A stretch of 64,000 nt of DNA from Anadara kagoshimensis (Eukaryota; Mollusca; Bivalvia; Arcoida; Arcidae). Under the pieces are notes generated by a model. It ran no database searches and was not told the origin of the DNA. It worked only from the letters and a program-made list of their open reading frames with translations. Shown here piece by piece: positions 46,801 to 59,430 of this stretch (position 1 is its first letter; each line of letters starts with the position of its first letter). The position numbers and the translations under genes were made by a program. The stretch covers positions 38,820,655 through 38,884,654 of the forward strand of contig CM037869.1 in NCBI GenBank assembly GCA_021292105.1, given 5' to 3'.

Positions 46801-49113
46801 CAGGTTTCACTGTGTTCATAATTCACCCATGTACCACATGATCCCCATTTGCAGGACTATTATTTTCCTTGGTTATGGAAAATGTTCAAATTGTGGTTTT
46901 CCAATATATGGCAAACCCGGAAAATTACAAAATGAAAATAAAAGTTCTGCAAAAAATGTTAAGAGGTATGTATCATGTGGTACAAAGATATCCCCCCCCC
47001 CACCCAATTTTCTCCCAATATTTTCTCATGTTAAAATGTTTCTGCTCACTGAGACAAGATTTTTCATAAAAAAATATATATTCAATCCAAATCTCACTGG
47101 ATGTATAATTGCAATTGTTTTGTGTAAAATTTGACACAAAAATTTGAAATAATTTTCAAATACAGGGTATCATCATACTTATCCCTTCTGTCCGTGGAGT
47201 GAGTTGATTTTCCTGGCTATATCACATAGCTTCTTGTTGTAAGCAAAATAGTCTACTGTTTAATAAACTAAAATCAAGCTGAAGCCAAGATTATGTACAT
47301 ACAAGTCATGTGACAGATGTCAACCAATGACAGTAAAGCATACCAGTGATAACCTCTCTCTTATACATCAACCAATAAAAATTTGCTATGTATCCAGGCA
47401 TTAACCAATCAAATCAAGTCTGACATGCGACTGGGTCACTGACTTGGCCTTGCTTCACTAAACAATTGGGCCACCCCCCTAAAAGGTGTGTGTGAGTGAA
47501 TCCAGGGTACCTAATACTCTAATCCTTGTAACAGTCGATCTGCAAAATGGAATTTTTAGAATTATAATTTTTTTCTAATTTTTTTTTATCGGTTTCCAAA
47601 ATAAAAACAAAAAATAATGTACACATGGTTTCGTGTATTTCAGGTGAAATAGCGACAGGATTGCAAGGATATGGTGAAGTAAGCGTAAAGAGGACAGATT
47701 TATGTGCAGTACTACTATTGCATAAGAATTATCACTCAGATAGCATCTTTTTACTGACTGTCAAGAAAATATTTTTTTTTTAATTTTTTATTTTTAATGT
47801 GAATGTATGTTTTAACTATTTGCAAAATAACACCTTTATTCCTGCATTTTGAGAACACAAAATGGAAGCACAATGACACTTTCTTTTTTAATCTATTTTT
47901 TTTTTTTTTTATGTTGTTGTTGTTGTTGTTTTTGGTTACTTCAATGTGTCTATAATTCATCACAGGTTCAACCATACTCACATCAAATTAAGAAGCAAGT
48001 TTTGGACTATTTTAGCAAGAGTTGTCTCCCTTATCAGCTAAAAATCGGAAAACTTATTACCCAGGCACGTCATTTTCATTTTAATTTTAGCTTTTCAAGA
48101 ATTCAGTCTCAATACAAATTCTTTAGATAACAATATTTTCATCTTCAATGAACTTATATTTCTAAATATTTTGATTTAAATATTGCCAAAGAAACCATTA
48201 CCATTAAAATTTCATTTTTCACCAAGTTTCATTTCAAGTGTAATTTTGGCAAGGTGTGTAATGCAAATGGTTATTTGAGATTTATTCCTAAAATATAAAT
48301 GAGAAAAGAATTGAGTACAAAAAGGTCATTTTGAGTTTAAATATTATAAAGAAAGCAGTAACTGTCTGCTGGTCTGTGATTGGTTAATTACTTAGTACTG
48401 GTTAAATTCTTCACCAATGAGATCACCTCTTTTAAATTTACTGAAAACATATGTTCCAAATGTTTTGAATTATTTAAGGGTTATAAAGTCATTGTAGGAA
48501 TTGTTTATTTTTGAAATTTTAGAAATGTTGATGTACATTTATTTATATAAACAGAATCAAGCCGCTGATCTTCAAACAGATGAACCATTTTAACTTTAGC
48601 ATTTTTTCGTCTTCAGCCGATTACCATTTAATCAAAACAGTGCTAACACTCTTTATAAACATTGAATAGCTTCAAGGAAATCTTATAAATTTGTATTTAT
48701 ATAATGTTTATTTTTATTTAATTCAAATTTCTAAAATGCATCTTGGCATCTTTTCTGGTTAGTAGATACTTGCCTTGCAGCAAGAGAAAGACTTCTCCAA
48801 GTAGTACCAGATGAACTTTTCACAGAAACAAAATTGCTTTTTCAAAACATCTGAAAAACCTAAAATTTAAATTTCTCTCCCCCAATCTCCAAGTGGCATC
48901 CACTGCCACACACACAGAAGTAAAAGATGTTTATTCCTATTTCCGCAATCCCAGGAATAAAACCCCTCAATAAAATATATTCCTTAATTTATTATAAATG
49001 AGATCATCTCGCTAACTTCTAACTCTACCTTTATCAATATTTTGGTATGTTTGAAAATAATAAGTTATTATTGTTTATATTTTCTGTATTTTTTGAGATT
49101 TCTTGTGTTTTCT

Positions 49114-49151
<38 letters not shown>

Positions 49152-50650
49152 TTTATGTGAAGTGAAGATATAATATTCTATATAATTTTAAGTTTTAAAT
49201 TTCAGAAAGTCAGATTGCCTTACCCTGACATTTATTCTAATTATGTAATAATTAACTGACAGTCAATAAAAAGATGCTGGTGTATAGAAAAAACTAGGAG
49301 CTCTACAAAAGGCTGGCCAGCTGCTGAAGCTGAAAAATTTCAAAATTAAATTGTATTAAAATAGCTCACTAAAATTATCAGAGTTATAAATTAATTTGAC
49401 ACAAATAAAGCGGCTTGAAGTCTACTGCAACTAGTTTTAGTCTAATGCTTCACTCAGCCTTAAACTCCCATTGGTTTATAGTTGCTATAGTGATAAGAAA
49501 AATAAAGGTCAAAGGGCAAATTTTACCCAATGAGCAGGTGCTTGAAAAAGGGAGGCAATGCAAAAATAAGCACAGGGTGCATTAAGAGTCTATGGATTTT
49601 AAAGAACTTTATAATAGCAGAATGAATATATATACAGCCCCGTTCCACTGGAAATGGGGTTTAAGAGCAAGGATGGAAAATGAAAATGGAAGATGTAAAA
49701 GTTTTAGCAAGGTAAATGGAAGGCTGTTTTTTTTTCTTTTTGGTCAAGTGAGTGTGACCCTTCATATTAAAATTAACTAAAACCAGAATATTCAGATTAA
49801 AAGAAAGCAAATAAATAAAAATCAAGACATGTGAACATGCCAGGGCTAATATGTTACAAAACCCCGTATAAGGGGGTGAAATCACTTAAACATTCAAAAT
49901 CCATTTTTTGTGGACTATACTAAAAATCATGTTTTTCAGGAAAACAATTCAACATAATTGTGAAATGTCTTATGAATCCTGAGGGTTTCATTTTTTTTCT
50001 ATATTTTTGTAATTATATCCCATTTTTAAAGGGTTGTAATTGTTAAAATGTTTCAAATACTTTTTTCAAAAATTTTGAAAGATCACAATTTAAAAATATT
50101 TTTGATTCCATTTTTAGTCAAAAATTTGATGTCATTTTTTTTTCCAGAAAAGGTTGACGACCTCCTAAGAGATATGGGGCAAAATATATAAATTATAAGG
50201 TGTTAACTTGTTAAGTAGTAAATATGTTAATAGAAATTTTAAAATCCACAATGCAAATGACGAAGACAAAAATTAGAAAATTCAAATTAGAAAAATCTGA
50301 GACAAAAACCAAAACATAAAAATATTAAAATTTTTTTTTAAAAAAGATTAAAAATGAAAGCTGTTACCAAAAAAGCATTATTTAACATTTCTGGCCAATT
50401 ATAACCATAGTTAATTTTATCAACAAAACCGTTAAAATATTAGTCCCGTCCAATTATTTAAATTTTCAATTAAGTTTCGTTTTAATGAAAAAAAAGCAAC
50501 TGGCATGAGCACGCAAAAAGCAATTTGGGAATCAAGTCATCTAATAAAACAAAAAGATAATAAGCATGTTATATACAAGAATACTAAAATTGCTGCATAG
50601 AAATAATATATACAAGAAAGATATATATAAAAAGATGTGAAAGAAGTATT
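43830..50650 (-). other. MBNL intron between the finger 3/4 exon and the NLS exon
   Basis: This is intron with no exon that I can support. It holds AAT microsatellites (44135-44240), several A and T runs, a D-family MITE end (46733-46812), a TTG run (47910-47930), a 35-bp T-run (about 49118-49147) and many molluscan-type AGGGAGATAA words. An unusually CpG-rich patch at about 45585-45665 is noted as a finding. Confidence 0.6.
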
Positions 50651-50709
50651 AACTATTAGAACAAGCGGAAAATACAGTATAAAGGATGAGAAGGAGGAAC
50701 ACAGCCTAC

Positions 50710-50952
50710 CAGAGCTTGCGCGGCGGCAGAATTGGTATTAGCTCGTTGTTGAGCGGCCTTAATCTGCGCCTGAAGGTGCGGAGGAGGGTGGAAATATTTA
50801 CACGAATCCCGTGTACACTTTCCCTTTACATAATCCATACACACCGTGACTTGATTCTCGGAAGTGTCGACTGTTACAGTATCGGGTGGGTGGGCGTAGC
50901 GACACTCACTCGGTTGTCGCGTACATGTACCTCTTTGAAATTCTCGACATAC
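50710..50952 (-). CDS. MBNL: MBNL zinc fingers 3 and 4 exon, 243 nt
   Basis: This exon encodes 81 residues with the diagnostic tandem CCCH pair. Finger 3 is C-x7-C-x6-C-x3-H (exon residues C2, C10, C17, H21, starting [10 protein letters not shown]). Finger 4 is C-x7-C-x4-C-x3-H (C38, C46, C51, H55, starting [10 protein letters not shown]). [17 protein letters not shown] follows finger 4 exactly as in MBNL proteins. In the family this pair forms a compact module that reads GC steps in YGCY-type single-stranded RNA. The acceptor is TTTGCAG and the donor is CTG then GTAGGC; both ends are phase 0. If the following intron were retained, the frame would continue 17 residues to a stop at 50656, giving a possible short isoform ending after finger 4. 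Confidence 0.97.
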
Positions 50953-53900
50953 CTGCAAAGAAGTGAGAGAAACAAAATGGCAACACAGAAGATTAAGCTT
51001 AATGTTAGTTTTGTTTCTTTTTTAAACTGCACAAAAGTTTGGTTTTTAGAATTATTATCGAGTGCTTTATTAAGAAGCTTATAGTTTTGTTAAAAAAAAG
51101 ACAGCTTCTAAAGCAAGAAGGAGATTGTATGTGTGTCTCTCCCAAAATTAAAAAAAGGAAAAAGAAAAAACTAAAAATACAGAAAGCTTGAAAAAAGTAT
51201 GGTCACATCTTGTTTACTCCAAAGAAAGAATTAAAAAAAACCCAACAAAATAATATAAACAATTACAGAAAATATAGATTTAAATGTATTTATGAAATGT
51301 TCTTAAAAATAATAATCAATGAACAAAAAATTTTGAAAATCAAAAAAGTCCAAAAATGTTATATTGGAGAATTTAATCAAAATTTTATCTGAATGTGGGT
51401 AAAATATTTGTCTTTGAAAAAAAATGTAATTTTTCACTGTTGCAATTTATTAAATTGACAAATTGAGTTATTGCTTGACAAGTCTAAAATGACTATTTTG
51501 CCTTTGATAAGAGATTTTAATGTAGAAAACGGCTACTTTTTATAGGTAGCTAAACAAATTAACAATTTTTCCTCATTCAAACAAAAATTCTAAGTCCATT
51601 CAAAATTTTAATCAAAGGTCAAAGGTCAGAGTCAAACTTGACAAGCAATAGCAAAATTGACCCAAGAATTATGTTCTGAAGCTTTTAGAGGCTTTAATTT
51701 TATTTCCTGTCTTGTGACAGTGTACAGAACAGCAAACTTCAGATATACCACTTTTAGGAGCAATTATTGTTAAAAGCCGTTTTAGCATTATTGCAAATAT
51801 TAATGGCAAGTCTAGATTGCCCCTTACCAGAGAATCAACATTAAAATGCTTAAAAAGTTAAGTAAATTTTGACAGGAATAATCCTGATTTAGTCCAAAGT
51901 AAAAATGTTACTAAATTACATATTTATGCATTAGATCCACTTTAGGAACAATTTAATGAGTTCAAAGAGAGGAAAAAAAGTTTGTCAAAAAGAGAAAAAA
52001 ATATTAAGTTTCCAAAAGATCTGATATGGAAAAAGTTTGTCAAAAAGGAAAAAAAAAATAAAAAATGAAAAAAGATCTAAAGAGAAGAAAAATTGTCAAA
52101 AAGAGAGAGAAGAAAATATAGATTATAGGAGTCTAAAATTTTAGACTTTCTGGGATTGACATGTTGCTATTGGATACAAATATATGACCAAGTGTCTAGG
52201 TGTCTAAGAAGCTTGAAAGCCGTGTAAATAGGCAGTGGCTCCACCTATATTTTTACTGTGTAAATAGGGATCGATATATATGGACAAAAAATTAAGATTA
52301 AATGCAAAACTAAAAGCTGTCTAATCTGTACACATATTTAGTTAGCTAAACACAAAACATCCGGAAAACACTGTTTTGATCCTCAATCATCGTAAATTAC
52401 TTCTAGTCTGAAATGCTACGATCTGTCAATCACGATCAGTTACTTCGATTCTAAACTGTTTTTTGATCTGTCAATCAAGATCAATTTCTTCTTAACATGG
52501 CACAGGATGCAAAAATTATTGCCAATAAAAAAGATATGTTGCTTTGTTTGAAAAAAAAAATTTAAAATTATTAGTAGCCAAATTTCCAAAATTTGTGAAA
52601 ATTCAGTTCTTTTTACAGTATTTTTTCTTTTACAAATTAGTATAAATTGGTTACTTATTCCAAGACATCAGTAGCCTATAATGGTCATGGCTATCACTCA
52701 GTTTATGTCCTGAGGATTTGTTGATTTCCATGATATTGGCGCCAACACCGGATAATTCAACCAATTTTTTTTTTCAAAAATAAAGATCAGACTTTGGCAG
52801 ACTGTTCAAAACAGTGTTCTCATCCCGTGTTTGTGTTTCGTGTCAAACGGCCAGCAATTGCCACATCTCTCAGCTAGAAGGGATATAAATTGGGGCTAAA
52901 ACAACATTTTAAAACGTAACCAATTTTCTCCAAAAGTCATCAACAAGGATCTATTAAATGAACCAGACTCATATATTTGCAAAAAATATTTGAGAATGTC
53001 AAAAATATTTACAATTCCAAAAATACATAAAAATTAAAAATATATATTTATATATAATATTTGAAAATTTTTTAAGAATGATAAAAATTTAGTTAGCTTG
53101 CTAATCAACTTTTAATGAAAATTTCCCATTATCTTAAAAACCAGTGCACTTTACAATTTGAGTTCAAATTACTGGGAAACAGAGCAAAACAATTTTTTGA
53201 GACATCAGCAACAAAAAAGGGTTTCTTTATAGCAATATGCGGAAGAAAAAAATTCCATAAATAGCGCCTTTTCCGTTTGTAAAAAACCCTGTTAAAAATA
53301 TCAATATATAAACCAGCCCTCCTCCCCGTTTCCATAGTTACTAGGAGCACCCCCCTAACAAATGTTGGTAAAAATTAGCAGAAAAACAATATTACTCAAT
53401 ATAAAGCAATATATTTGCAATGCAAGACATTAACATATTTAGACTCACCCGTCATTTGGTGTACGGGGGGCAATAATATATGTCAATTACGACTGCAAAA
53501 TATGATGTATGGTTCAAATTTAATATTTGATCCCTAAAAAGGAAACTTAAATATTTGACTTAAGAGTACAATAAAAAAGTGTTGATTTTGAAATTTGTTA
53601 CACAAATGATTCCATGGTTTTAAAATGAATTTGTTGGTGGCATAAACAATCAAGAAATGAATGTTTTTGAATTTTCACTGTTCAAATTACAAGGGGACAT
53701 AACTCTGATTGACCAGTCTTTTTAACAATTTTATATAACAATAAAAACAATACTTTAGAAAAACTTAAAAAATTCACAACAAATCTCATTTTAAAAGCAT
53801 GGAAAAACAATGAATATGAGATCGAACAGAAAATGTATGGAAAATGAGACCGTGTGTACTGACTGAGGATGTGTTTATATTTGTAGATGCCGGGCCTTTG

Positions 53901-54814
53901 ATGTGGGTGAGCTATAGTTATAACCTGTATAGATGGCAGTTAGTCGTTAGAGCTTCTAGAGAGACTATAAATGGCCATAAGTCTAAAACTATTTTCACAA
54001 AAAAAAAAACTTCCATCATTAGCACAAATATCTAGGATATATAGAAAAATCTACTGTCCACTCATGAATATGATACGATTGCATTATAAACAAAATCTAA
54101 TGTATTTGATCAGTGCTCGGGCAGTGTTCTATTTCCTAAGGGGGCTTAACTCTTAATTCAAACAATGGCTGAACTTAAAACAGAATTACAGAAACCCAAT
54201 TTCACTGTATCAGTAAGTGCCTTATTTCCTAAGGTGCCGAACTCTTGCTTTGAACAATGACAAGTTGAAAGGGCTGAACTTGATTCAGGAAACCATATCA
54301 ACGCTGTGGATTTTATAACAAAATTGGAACGACTGAGTGGCAACAGCTAGATGGCAAAATGTGGCAGCATTTAGATCAGAGATTGTAAGGACAGGGGTGG
54401 GTGGGGTTATTTTCATTTTTTCACAAAAAAAAACACCCAATGAATTTTTTTTTTTTTTTTTTGAAAAATTAATGTAACAAAACATCAGAATTGATTGACA
54501 TAAGATATGCCAAAAATGAAGTAACTTTACATAAAAAGCAATAAAAACAAACTAAAATCAAAACTGTATCATAGTAGGAGAAAAACTTGAAAATCCATCT
54601 ATACAGGTCAAAGGTTACAGGGCAAAAGGTCAGAGGTCATAATCATATTAAAATGACAAATACACCTAACTGAATATTTGTTTAGCAAAACACAAATTTA
54701 AATAAAAACTAGAGACATTTAATATCCACAGTAAGCTTGAAAATCATATGATTAAATGTCATGGTTACGGCTACATTTAAAATACAAGTACTATAGCAAT
54801 GCTTTAAAACATAC
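50953..54814 (-). other. MBNL intron upstream of the finger 3/4 exon
   Basis: AT-rich intron with no tandem array or element that I recognise. A less AT-rich patch at about 52330-52500 repeats GATCTGTCAATCA(C/A)GATCA twice. Nothing else can be supported. Confidence 0.55.
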
Positions 54815-55021
54815 CTCTAATCTGTCTGCCCGGGCTACTTTTTGTTGTGATGTAATAGACGGAATGGTTGCAGAAATAACACCAGGAATTTGTTGTGTAA
54901 CCACCGAACAATCGCCTCCCGTACCGCTCTGGACAGCAATCGTCGGCATGGCGGTACTGATGTATGGATTATATCCTTGAACGGCAGATGTAGGGACTGA
55001 ACCAGTTAAGTAAGGATGTGG
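54815..55021 (-). CDS. MBNL: MBNL linker exon preceding zinc finger 3, 207 nt
   Basis: The exon encodes 69 residues, starting PHPYLTGSVP and ending KVARADRLE. It corresponds to the MBNL1 segment that starts FNPYLGPVSP and ends in a basic-Asp-Arg/Lys-Leu-Glu motif just before finger 3. The acceptor is TTTCAG and the donor is GAG then GTATGT; both ends are phase 0. The final RADRLE runs directly into VCREFQ of the next exon, as in other family members. The middle is rich in Thr, Ile, Ser and Gln and is presumably unstructured, forming the flexible spacer between the two N-terminal finger pairs. A run of 102 nt without AG precedes the acceptor. Confidence 0.93.
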
Positions 55022-55704
55022 CTGAAATTATGAGGAGGCATTGTGGGTAAAGTCACATGAGTATTATAACATCCAAACAAAATACATGATACAAAACAAC
55101 ATTTTAATTTCATTATGAAAATGATCTTAAATTGAAATTCTGTATATAATACAATTATAAATGTATGTATAAAAATATTTTAAATAAATAAATAAAAAAA
55201 ATATCAAATGTGCAAAAATCAAGCAAAATTTTTATAAAACCGGAAAAAAACTTTAATTTAATTTTGAATTTTTGTTTATAATGCACAAAATTTTGAAATG
55301 AAATTCAAGTTATTTGTAATTTTTTTTATAGAGTGAAGCTTACAATTTCATATAAATTTGTAAGCTGCAAAATTTAAGTTTTTAAAGAAATTATTTCATA
55401 AGAAATTTTAAGTGTTGTACACATGATTTAAAATGACCCATTAGGTATTTATAAAGCTTGTAAGAGTTTTGTCATCAAAGAAGAGAAGCTGTGAAAGCCG
55501 ATATAATTTATCACATCTTTATTTGAAATATCTGAACCTGATGGACCTAGAGATGAAGGGTAGGAACAAGATGCTTATGGATTATCTCCCTTTAAATCAA
55601 GAAAATTTCCATGGAAACCTTGAAAATCATTGTTCAATTTGAACAATTTTTTTTTTATCACATCTTTATTCGAAATATTTGAATGTTAAAAACTGATCTG
55701 GTGG

Positions 55705-55717
55705 ACCTTGAGACCAG

Positions 55718-55754
<37 letters not shown>

Positions 55755-55835
55755 GTTTTTGTGTTGAGAGAGAGAGAGAGAAAGAGAGGTAGAGAGGTGT
55801 ATCTGTGTTGAGAGAGAGAGAAAGAGAGGTATATC
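55705..55835. repeat. AG-rich microsatellite cluster
   Basis: AG runs at 55720-55750, 55765-55785 and 55808-55825 are joined by GTGTTGAGAGAG and GAGGTATATCTGTG words. They create Ser-Leu repeat frames on the minus strand that are not genes. Confidence 0.9.
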
Positions 55836-55989
55836 TGTGATATCTCCCTTAAAGTCAATTTTTTCAAATGCCATGGAACTGCTGAAGTCAGTCATCTGGA
55901 CATTTTTTTTTGTTTATTATAAATTTTAATTTAATAACCTCGAAAACTTATGTTGCAACAATTACAAGTTTCATAATCTTTATTCTTTG

Positions 55990-56305
55990 ACCACTATGGG
56001 AGCACAGCTGATAGAGCGCTTGCTCCATATGTAGCACATTGGGTCCAAAACCTGGCAGAGATGACCATGACTTGAAAAAAGGTTGTAACTATGTTTTAAT
56101 ATGACAACAGGGGTTTCATTGAATGAGACCTTAAAAATCAATGCTCTTTGTTACAGTAAGATGTAGCATGCCGCAAAATCCTCACTGCACATTGCCCTGA
56201 GGGAACAGTCAGTCAAAATGTCTAGCTTTCATGTCACCTAATACTGGTGACGTTTTGATATAAGTGAAATAATTTGACTAGGAGGCAAAAAACTTCAATC
56301 AATTA
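55990..56305 (+). mobile_element. tRNA-derived SINE, degraded
   Basis: The head has an A-box-like AGCACAGCTGATAGAGCG (56001-56018), CTCCATATG in the anticodon region and GGGTCCAAAACC as a weak B box (56041-56052). The V-SINE-like tail GATATAAGTGAAATAATTTG lies near 56250 and ends in AACTTCAATCAATTAAC. Confidence 0.65.
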
Positions 56306-57500
56306 ACATTTAATTATCAACTTTATGACTATGGGCTATTTCTTTTCACCAAAATTACAAAATTGGAGAATGGATTGTCTCCCTTTGAACATAAGTGACA
56401 TTTAAGTCCACCTGTGTAAACTAGAACCGTCTCTTGAAAGCCAAATAACCCCCCCCCCCCCCATCTACAAGGGTTAAATGTTTTCCAGCATTTCAAGCAA
56501 TCATGACCTTTCCAATATGACCTTGGTTCAAGGTCATGACATACCTTTGGACCATGAAGATTGTTCATGTGAAGTTTTTATGACAGCTGTCCATAGACAG
56601 ACAGAGAAATGGTGATTCCTATATACCATCCTCAAGCTAGTTTGTGTGTTATCAATAACATTATGGGTTATGAATAATAATAAAACAAAAAAATAAGGAA
56701 ATTCAAGGACAAAACCATAAATTATTTATATTGACAAAAAATCTCAAAAATAAATATTTGTTTGCTTATCTGTTTTAAACCTTATGTCAGGAAAATCCTT
56801 TGAACTTCCTCAATAAAAAAAACAAAAAACTCCCCAATTTTCAATAACAACACTAATTAACCAAGCCATCAGAAAACAGGAAGAGTGAGAAAAAAAAAAC
56901 CTTGGAGAGACCTACCATAATAAAAACAACCCCATGATCACGTTCCCAGTTTTATCTTGTGTGTTAATCTGAAACCCATGCCTAGATATGAAAGCTAGTT
57001 TTTGTGTGTTGTTTATAAATCAAAAAGAGAAACTGATACAGAGTATATTAAAAAAATCTTTAAAAAAAAACCCAGAAAAAAACAAAAAATCTTACAAAAA
57101 ATATCATCTTTAACATGGACAAACAAAGTATCATGTCTAATATGCTAATCTAATCTCAATTCTAGAAATTCACTTTCGTTATTTATTTTTTATGAAATTC
57201 CCATTTTTTTAGAAGAAGAAAAGCAGGTGATTTGTTGATATGTAGACAAACTCAGATTTCTCTATCTCTAAAACACATGATATTATCATCATATAACCAG
57301 ACAAAAACTTCTCACTTAACAAAGAAATATTTGAAGTTTGCCAGCTGCTGTAAAACATTACCACTGTAAGTGGTACCAATATTTGTTGGTTTTTCTGATT
57401 TTGCATCGGTTTTTTTGGTTTTTTTTTTTTTGTTCATTAACATGTTTTCCATATACAATTATTTTTTTCCTCTGTTTATTGGATTTTTCTTTTTAAAAGA

Positions 57501-59430
57501 GGTTTTGGTGGCCAAGTGTCTATATGGTGCAATTAACGATTACAGTGTCTATCACTGTCTGGGTTCAAATCCCACTCGGGGCAGATCCAAATGCGTCAAA
57601 GTTTGTTAGTTTGATTGCTGAAAGTCAGTGATTTGATTGAAGACTCCTGTCTACTCCATTACCCTGGAATTAACTGCCTAAATGTAAGTGACAGAATTTT
57701 ATACTCCTGTCTATTCCACCACCCTGAAATTAAGCGTCTTAATATAAGTGACAGAATTTTATACTGGGGTTTAAAATACCATAACTCCACTCTACCATTA
57801 AAGAACTGACCACCTCAATATAAGTGAAAGAATCTTGACTGGGGCCTAAAACACCATTACTCCATCATCTGTAAACTTTTCAACCTGAAAATAAGGGAAA
57901 GAATTCTGAATGGGGCATAAAACACCATTTTTCTACTCCACCGCTATGTCAACAGTTGGTGGTTTTCTTCACCATCACTGAATTGACCGCCTTGATATAA
58001 GTGAAATTATTTTGACTAGGATGCAAAACACCATTAGTCCAATCCACAATCCCAACAGAACTAACCGCCTCAATATAAGTGAAATAATCTTGACTTGGGT
58101 GTAAAACACCATTACTCCACTCCACCACCTCAGTACTAACCACCTTAATATAGGTGAAAGAATCTTGACTGGGGCGTAAAACAGCATTTTTCTACTCCAC
58201 CGCTATGTCAACGGTTGGTGGTTTTCACCACCATCACTGAACTGACCGCCTCGATATAAGTGAAATAATCTTGACTGAGGCATAAAACACCATTACTCCA
58301 CTCCTATGTCAAAGGTTGGTTGTTTTCTTCACCATCACTGAGCTGACTGCCTGAATATAAGTGAAAGAATCTTGACATGGGTGTAAAACACCATTACTCC
58401 ACTCCTATGTCAAAGGTTGGTTGTTTTCTTCACCATCACTGAGCTGACTGCCTGAATATAAGTGAAATAATCTTGACTTGGGTGTATAACACCATTACTC
58501 CACTCCACCACCTCAGTACTAACCACCTCAATATAAGTGAAATAATCTTGACTTGGGTGTAAAACACCATTACTCCACTCCACCACCTCAGTACTAGCCG
58601 CCTCAATATAAGTGAAATAATCTTGACTTGGGTGTAAAACAACATTACTCCACTCCACCACCTCAGTACTAACCACCTCAATATAAGTGAAATAATCTTG
58701 ACTTGGGTGTAAAACACCATTACTCCACTCCACCACCTCAGTACTAGCCGCCTCAATATAAGTGAAATAATCTTGACTTGGGTGTAAAACACCATTACTC
58801 CACTCCACCACCTCAGTACTAACCACCTTAATATAAGTGAAATAATCTTGACTAGGGCATAACACACCATTTTTCCATTCCACACCTATGTCAAAGGTTG
58901 GTGGTTTCTCCACTATCATTGAACTGACCGCCTCAATATACATGAAATAATCTTGACTGAGGCATAAAACACCATTTTTCCACTCCTATATTAAAGGTTG
59001 GTGGTTTTCTTCACCATCACTGAGCTGACTGCCTCAATATAAGTGAAATAATCTTGACTTGGGTGTAAAACACCATTACTCCACTCCACCACCTCAGTAC
59101 TAACCACCTTAATATTGGTGAAAGAATCTTGATTGGGGCGTAAAACACCATTTTTCTACTCCACACCTATGTCAAAGATTGGTGGTTTTCTCAACCATCA
59201 CTGAACTGACCGCCTGGATAAGTGAAATTATTTCAACTAGGATGTAAAACCAATGTAAAACCACCTCAATATAAGTGAAATAATCTTGACTGGGGTGTAA
59301 AACACAATTTTTCCACTCCTATGTCAAAGGTTGGTGCTTTTCTTCACCATCACTGAACTAACTGCCTCAATATAAGTGAAATAATCTTGACTTGGTGTAA
59401 AACACTATTACTCCACTCCACTCCTTTTAA
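57501..59430 (+). repeat. SINE-derived 75-bp minisatellite array with a tRNA-like head
   Basis: A tRNA-like head (A box near TGGTGGCCAAGTGTCTA, 57507-57523; B box GGGTTCAAATCCC, 57561-57573) is followed from about 57615 by an array based on the SINE tail AATATAAGTGAAATAATCTT. In the core (58440-58870) the unit is exactly 75 bp: tail starts fall at 58455, 58530, 58605, 58680 and 58755. Flanking units are longer and carry an extra segment (CTATGTCAAAGGTTGGTGG). The exact multiple of three produces two long minus-strand frames that repeat a 25-residue peptide; they are not genes. Confidence 0.9.

Noticed and set aside
46754..47134. Plus-strand frame of 126 codons
   Set aside because: It starts in a MITE D remnant, crosses a C-run, and has no recognisable domain or splice context.
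55658..55895. Two minus-strand frames rich in Ser-Leu
   Set aside because: They are products of the AG microsatellite cluster.
58410..58943. Long minus-strand frame of 177 codons and an overlapping one of 149 codons
   Set aside because: They arise because the minisatellite unit is 75 bp, a multiple of three. Both repeat the same 25-residue peptide and no splice or start context supports them.
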